Assembly (NCBI RefSeq): GCF_042648505.1
Contig: NZ_JBHRXK010000001.1
Location: 682,001-746,000 of the forward strand
DNA: 64,000 bases
Source: Lysobacter_L cavernae
Lineage (GTDB): Bacteria; Pseudomonadota; Gammaproteobacteria; Xanthomonadales; Xanthomonadaceae
Direction: 5' to 3'
Each line of letters starts with the position of its first letter. The stretch's first letter is position 1. Made by a program: the position numbers and the translations under genes. Of this stretch, positions 60,707 to 64,000 are shown in pieces. The notes below the pieces were generated by a model, which saw only the letters and a program-made list of their open reading frames with translations, was not told the origin of the DNA and made no database searches.

Positions 60707-62575
60707 TCAGATCCAGATGGACTTCAGCCTGCGACGGCCGCCGTAGACCAGCGTGGCCAGTCCGCGTGAAACACCCACCGCCGTGTACAGCGAGGTCACG
60801 ATGCCGACCAGCATCGACACCGCGAAGCCCTTGACCGGACCGGTGCCGAACGCGAACAGCGCGATGCCGGCAAGGATGGCGGTCATGTTGGCATCGGCAA
60901 TCGTGCCGGAGGCCTTGTCGTAACCGGTGGCGATCGCGGCCTGCGGCGGCAGCCCGGCACGGAGTTCTTCACGTATGCGTTCGTTGATCAGCACGTTGGC
61001 GTCCACCGACATGCCCACCGTGAGCGCGATGCCGGCCAGGCCCGGCAGGGTCAGGGTGGCGCCGAACAGCGACATCACCGCGATCAGCATCAGCATGTTC
61101 AGCAGCAGCGCCAGGCAGGTGATGATGCCGAACACGCGGTAGTACACGAGGAAGAAGATCAGCGCGAAGGCGAACGAGTACAGCACGGCGGTCAAGCCGC
61201 GCTCGACGTTCTCGCGGCCCAGGCTCGGGCCTACGGTGCGTTCGTCGACGAAGTCCATCGGCGCGGCCAGCGAGCCCGAACGCAGCAGCAGCGCCAGGTC
61301 GGCCGCTTCCTTGCTGCTGCCCAGGCCGGTGGTCTGGAACTCCTTGCCGAACACGCCGTTGATGTTGGCGACCGAGATCACTTCCTCGTTGATCCTGGTG
61401 GAGCGGACCTCCTTGCCATCGACCATGCGCACCTCGGGGATGCGCTCGATGTAGACCACCGCCATCGGCTTGCCGACGTGCTCGGTGGTGTAGTCGAACA
61501 TGCGCTGGCCGCCAACGCCGTTGAGGCGCACCGACACCGCCGGGGTACCGGTCTGCGGGTCCATGGCCGAGGTCGCGCCGACCAGTTGGTCGCCGGAGGC
61601 GATCACGCGCTTGTTGAGGATGATCGGGATCGGCTTGCCGTCCGGACCAAGCTCCTTGCGGTAATACACACGGCCTTCCGGCGGTACGTTGCCACTGGCG
61701 ACGGCATCGTAGGGGTTGGCATTCTCGACCACGCCACGGTATTCGAGCGTGGCGGTGGCGCCGAGGATGCGCTTGGCCTGGGCGGTGTCCTGCACGCCCG
61801 GTAGCTGCACGACGATGCGGTCGCTGCCCTGGCGCTGGATGATCGGTTCGGCCACGCCCAGCGCGTTGATGCGATTGCGCAGGGTGCCGACGTTCTGCTC
61901 GATCGCCTCCACCGCCATCTTCTGCAGCTCGGCATCGGGCACCCGCACCGAGACGGTGTTGCCCTGCTCGTCCACCAGCAGCGTCGGCTGGCCGGTGGCG
62001 ATCAGCTGCCGGGCCTTGTCGGCGTCGGCGGCGTTGGTGAGGGTGGCGACGATGGTGTTGTTGGCGCGGCGCTCGACCGACTCGTAACGCACGCGGCCGT
62101 CGCGCAGGGCCACGCGCACATCCTCGGCGGTGGCGTCCAGACGCTTGTCGAGCGCCGCCTTCTGGTCGACCTGCATCAGGAAGTGCACGCCACCCTGCAG
62201 GTCGAGACCGAGCAGCATCGGCTTGGCGCCGAGCTTCTCCAGCCAGTTCGGCACCGTCGAGGCCAGGTTGAGCGCGACCACGTAGTCGCTGCCCAGCGGC
62301 TGGCGCAACGCATCGGCGGCCTCGACCTGCTGGTCCGGGGTGTTGAGGCGAACCAGCAGGTTGCCCTTGTCGATCTCGACAGCCTTGGCGGTGATACCGG
62401 CCTGCTTGAGGTTGTCGGCCACGCGCGTGCGCAGGGCCTCGTCGACCTTCGCACCACGGCTGGCGGTGACCTGCACCGAAGGATCCTGCGGAAACACGTT
62501 CGGCAACGCGTAAAGCGCGCTGAGCACCAGCGCAATCAGGATGACGAAGTATTTCCAGCGCGCGTAAGTCAGCAT
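60707..62575 (-). CDS. secD: Protein translocase subunit SecD
   Basis: The 622-aa protein has the SecD layout: N-terminal helix (FVILIALVLSALYALP), a large periplasmic P1 domain with LGLDLQGGVHFLMQVD, and six-helix membrane domain with IALTVGMSVDANVLINERIREE and GTIADANMTAILAGIALF. It partners SecF and YajC. Length matches gammaproteobacterial SecD (about 615). It begins 58 bases after the yajC stop and is followed closely by secF. Confidence 0.97.
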   Translation of the reverse strand: MLTYARWKYFVILIALVLSALYALPNVFPQDPSVQVTASRGAKVDEALRTRVADNLKQAGITAKAVEIDKGNLLVRLNTPDQQVEAADALRQPLGSDYVVALNLASTVPNWLEKLGAKPMLLGLDLQGGVHFLMQVDQKAALDKRLDATAEDVRVALRDGRVRYESVERRANNTIVATLTNAADADKARQLIATGQPTLLVDEQGNTVSVRVPDAELQKMAVEAIEQNVGTLRNRINALGVAEPIIQRQGSDRIVVQLPGVQDTAQAKRILGATATLEYRGVVENANPYDAVASGNVPPEGRVYYRKELGPDGKPIPIILNKRVIASGDQLVGATSAMDPQTGTPAVSVRLNGVGGQRMFDYTTEHVGKPMAVVYIERIPEVRMVDGKEVRSTRINEEVISVANINGVFGKEFQTTGLGSSKEAADLALLLRSGSLAAPMDFVDERTVGPSLGRENVERGLTAVLYSFAFALIFFLVYYRVFGIITCLALLLNMLMLIAVMSLFGATLTLPGLAGIALTVGMSVDANVLINERIREELRAGLPPQAAIATGYDKASGTIADANMTAILAGIALFAFGTGPVKGFAVSMLVGIVTSLYTAVGVSRGLATLVYGGRRRLKSIWI

Positions 62576-62633
62576 CGAATGCCCCTGCGGCGGCCACCCC
62601 GGCCGCCGTGTGTCAAAGTCTTCTGGCGTCGGC

Positions 62634-62975
62634 TCAGGCCGACTTCAAGGTGCCCTTGGGCAACACGTTGGCGATCGCGCCCTTCTGCAGGCGGATGCGC
62701 ACGTTGTCGGCGATCTCGACCGTGATGAAGCTCTCACCAATATCGGTGACGATGCCGGCGATGCCGCCGTTGGTCAGCACTTCGTCGCCTTTGGCGAGCT
62801 TCTCGAGCATGGCCCGGTGCTCCTTTTGGCGCTTCATCTGCGGGCGGATCATCAGGAAGTACATGACGCCGATCAGCAGGATCGGGAACAGCAGCGACAT
62901 GCCGAAGCCGCCGGAGGCTGGCTGGCCGGCTGCCTGGGCGTAAGCGGGGGCGATCACGAGGTCGAGCAGGTTCAT
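62634..62975 (-). CDS. yajC: Preprotein translocase subunit YajC
   Basis: The 113-aa protein has one membrane helix (about 26-46, SLLFPILLIGVMYFLMIRPQ) followed by the conserved MKRQKEHRAMLEKLAKGDEVLTNGGIAG and a short C-terminal strand. YajC is an accessory subunit of the SecDF complex. The N-terminal 25 residues before the helix are Ala/Gly/Gln-rich. Gene order tgt-yajC-secD-secF is the standard arrangement. Confidence 0.95.
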   Translation of the reverse strand: MNLLDLVIAPAYAQAAGQPASGGFGMSLLFPILLIGVMYFLMIRPQMKRQKEHRAMLEKLAKGDEVLTNGGIAGIVTDIGESFITVEIADNVRIRLQKGAIANVLPKGTLKSA

Positions 62976-63062
62976 AGCGGTCGTCCTGGAACGGAAAATA
63001 GCCGGGGATTATGCCACGCGGGCCCCGGACCGGCGGATTGGCCGGGCCGGAGCCGGCGCGGC

Positions 63063-64000
63063 TCAGATTTCGCCACTGCGGGCGGCGTAGAAAGACTCAC
63101 GGAAGGCGGCAAAGGTTCCCTGCGCGATCGCCTCGCGCATCTGCGCCATCAATCGCTGGTAGTAGCGCAGGTTGTGCAGGGTGCCCAGCATCGGCGCCAG
63201 CATCTCGTTGCAGCGGTCCAGGTGGCGCAGGTAGCTGCGGCTGAAGCCGTTGCGGCAGGCGTAGCAGTCGCAGCCCTCCTCGATCGGGCGCAGGTCGCGC
63301 TCGTACTTGGCGTTGCGCACCCGTACCGTGCCGAAGCTGGTGAAGTAATGGCCGTTGCGGGCGTTGCGGGTCGGCATCACACAATCGAACATGTCGATGC
63401 CGCGCGCCACGCCTTCGACCAGATCCTCCGGTCGGCCCACGCCCATCAGGTAGCGCGGACAGTCTTCCGGCAGCTGCGGCACGGTGTGCTCGAGCATGGC
63501 GTTGCGCTCGGCCTCCGGCTCGCCGACGGCGAGGCCACCAACCGCATAACCATCGAAGCCAATCGCCTTGAGCCCTTCGGCCGAGCGCGTGCGCAGGTCA
63601 TGGTGCACGCCGCCCTGGACGATGCCGAACAGCGCCGCGTCGTTGCCCTCATGCGCCTTCTTGCTGCGCTGCGCCCAGCGCAGGCTCAGCTCCATCGACT
63701 TGCGCGCGACGTCCTCGGTCGCCGGGTACGGCGTGCACTCGTCGAAGATCATCACGATGTCGGAGTCGAGCACCTTCTGGATGTGCATGCTCTCCTCGGG
63801 GCCGAGGAACACTTTGCTGCCGTCGGTCGGCGCGGCGAAGGTCACGCCCTGTTCGGTGATCTTGCGCTTGTGCGCCAGCGAGAACACCTGGAAGCCGCCG
63901 GAGTCGGTCAGGATCGGACCATCCCAGCGACCGAAGCCGTGCAGACCGCCGTGGTCGGCGATCACGTCCAGGCCCGGGCGCAGGTACAGGTGGAAGGTGT
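63063..64000 (-). CDS. tgt: Queuine tRNA-ribosyltransferase (5' end beyond window)
   Basis: Only the C-terminal about 312 residues are inside the window. They include NTFHLYLRPG, ILTDSGGFQVFSLA (substrate and catalytic region), FDECTPYPAT, GVGRPEDLVEGVARGIDMFDCVMPTR, the second Asp site, and the C-terminal zinc cluster CDCYACRNGFSRSYLRHL. Tgt swaps guanine-34 for preQ1 in GUN-anticodon tRNAs. A queuosine precursor importer (19154-19957) elsewhere in the window fits this pathway. The stop is at 63063, 88 bases from the yajC start. Confidence 0.97.
   Translation of the reverse strand, partial: TFHLYLRPGLDVIADHGGLHGFGRWDGPILTDSGGFQVFSLAHKRKITEQGVTFAAPTDGSKVFLGPEESMHIQKVLDSDIVMIFDECTPYPATEDVARKSMELSLRWAQRSKKAHEGNDAALFGIVQGGVHHDLRTRSAEGLKAIGFDGYAVGGLAVGEPEAERNAMLEHTVPQLPEDCPRYLMGVGRPEDLVEGVARGIDMFDCVMPTRNARNGHYFTSFGTVRVRNAKYERDLRPIEEGCDCYACRNGFSRSYLRHLDRCNEMLAPMLGTLHNLRYYQRLMAQMREAIAQGTFAAFRESFYAARSGEI

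Overview
The window is 64 kb of high-GC chromosome from a gammaproteobacterium, most likely a member of the Xanthomonadaceae/Lysobacteraceae (Lysobacter, Luteimonas or a relative). The evidence is the gene set and order (leuS-lptE-holA-nadD-rsfS-rlmH-maf-rng; tgt-yajC-secD-secF beside suhB/trmJ), the many secreted lipoprotein peptidases, and intergenic palindromic repeats of a kind I recognise from xanthomonads. Genus is inference. There are no rRNA or tRNA genes, no CRISPR array, no insertion sequence and no prophage that I can see.

Layout. 1-12.2 kb: a conserved minus-strand housekeeping cluster (leuS, lptE, holA, nadD, rsfS, rlmH, maf, rng; rng is cut by the window edge), broken in two places by other genes: a Tat-exported PhoX-type phosphatase plus a repeat cluster, and a SIMPL/TonB/secreted-protein group. 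12.5-22.8 kb: a secreted amidohydrolase, a DUF998 membrane protein, a thioredoxin-TPR (CnoX-like) protein, a DUF4442 hotdog protein, a receptor Ser/Thr kinase with an FGE-like outer domain, DUF502, a queuosine-precursor transporter, a LytS/LytTR-type two-component pair, and a beta-propeller protein read divergently from it. 22.9-30.6 kb: three tandem paralogous DUF885 metallopeptidases, then two L,D-transpeptidase-type proteins. 30.7-42.1 kb: a TSUP transporter, a tautomerase-fold protein, a large secreted M9 collagenase, and next to it a complete trans-4-hydroxy-L-proline catabolic locus (M24 peptidase, FAD D-hydroxyproline dehydrogenase, deaminase, 2-epimerase, semialdehyde dehydrogenase, GntR/FCD regulator). 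42.2-54.6 kb: an RhlE-like helicase, a 760-bp gene-free gap, two M13 metallopeptidases, a rhomboid protease, an alkyltransferase-like protein, PitA/DUF47 phosphate uptake, a CNNM/CorC protein and ExoD. 54.7-64 kb: a phosphonate-type binding protein translationally coupled to a HAMP-GGDEF-EAL protein, then trmJ, suhB and the secF-secD-yajC-tgt block (tgt cut by the window edge).

How it fits together. The accessory content points to a protein- and peptide-scavenging life: one collagenase, three DUF885 and two M13 peptidases, an M24 peptidase and a secreted amidohydrolase. The collagenase beside the hydroxyproline locus is the most coherent story: extracellular collagen cleavage, peptide trimming, then epimerisation, oxidation, deamination and dehydrogenation of hydroxyproline to 2-oxoglutarate, probably controlled by the GntR protein through an AT-rich palindrome in the divergent promoter. 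The second most interesting unit is an orphan periplasmic binding protein coupled to a c-di-GMP enzyme, which looks like a ligand-to-c-di-GMP sensor. I did not find a wholly unprecedented system; the findings are mainly unusual neighbourhoods, duplications and non-coding repeats.
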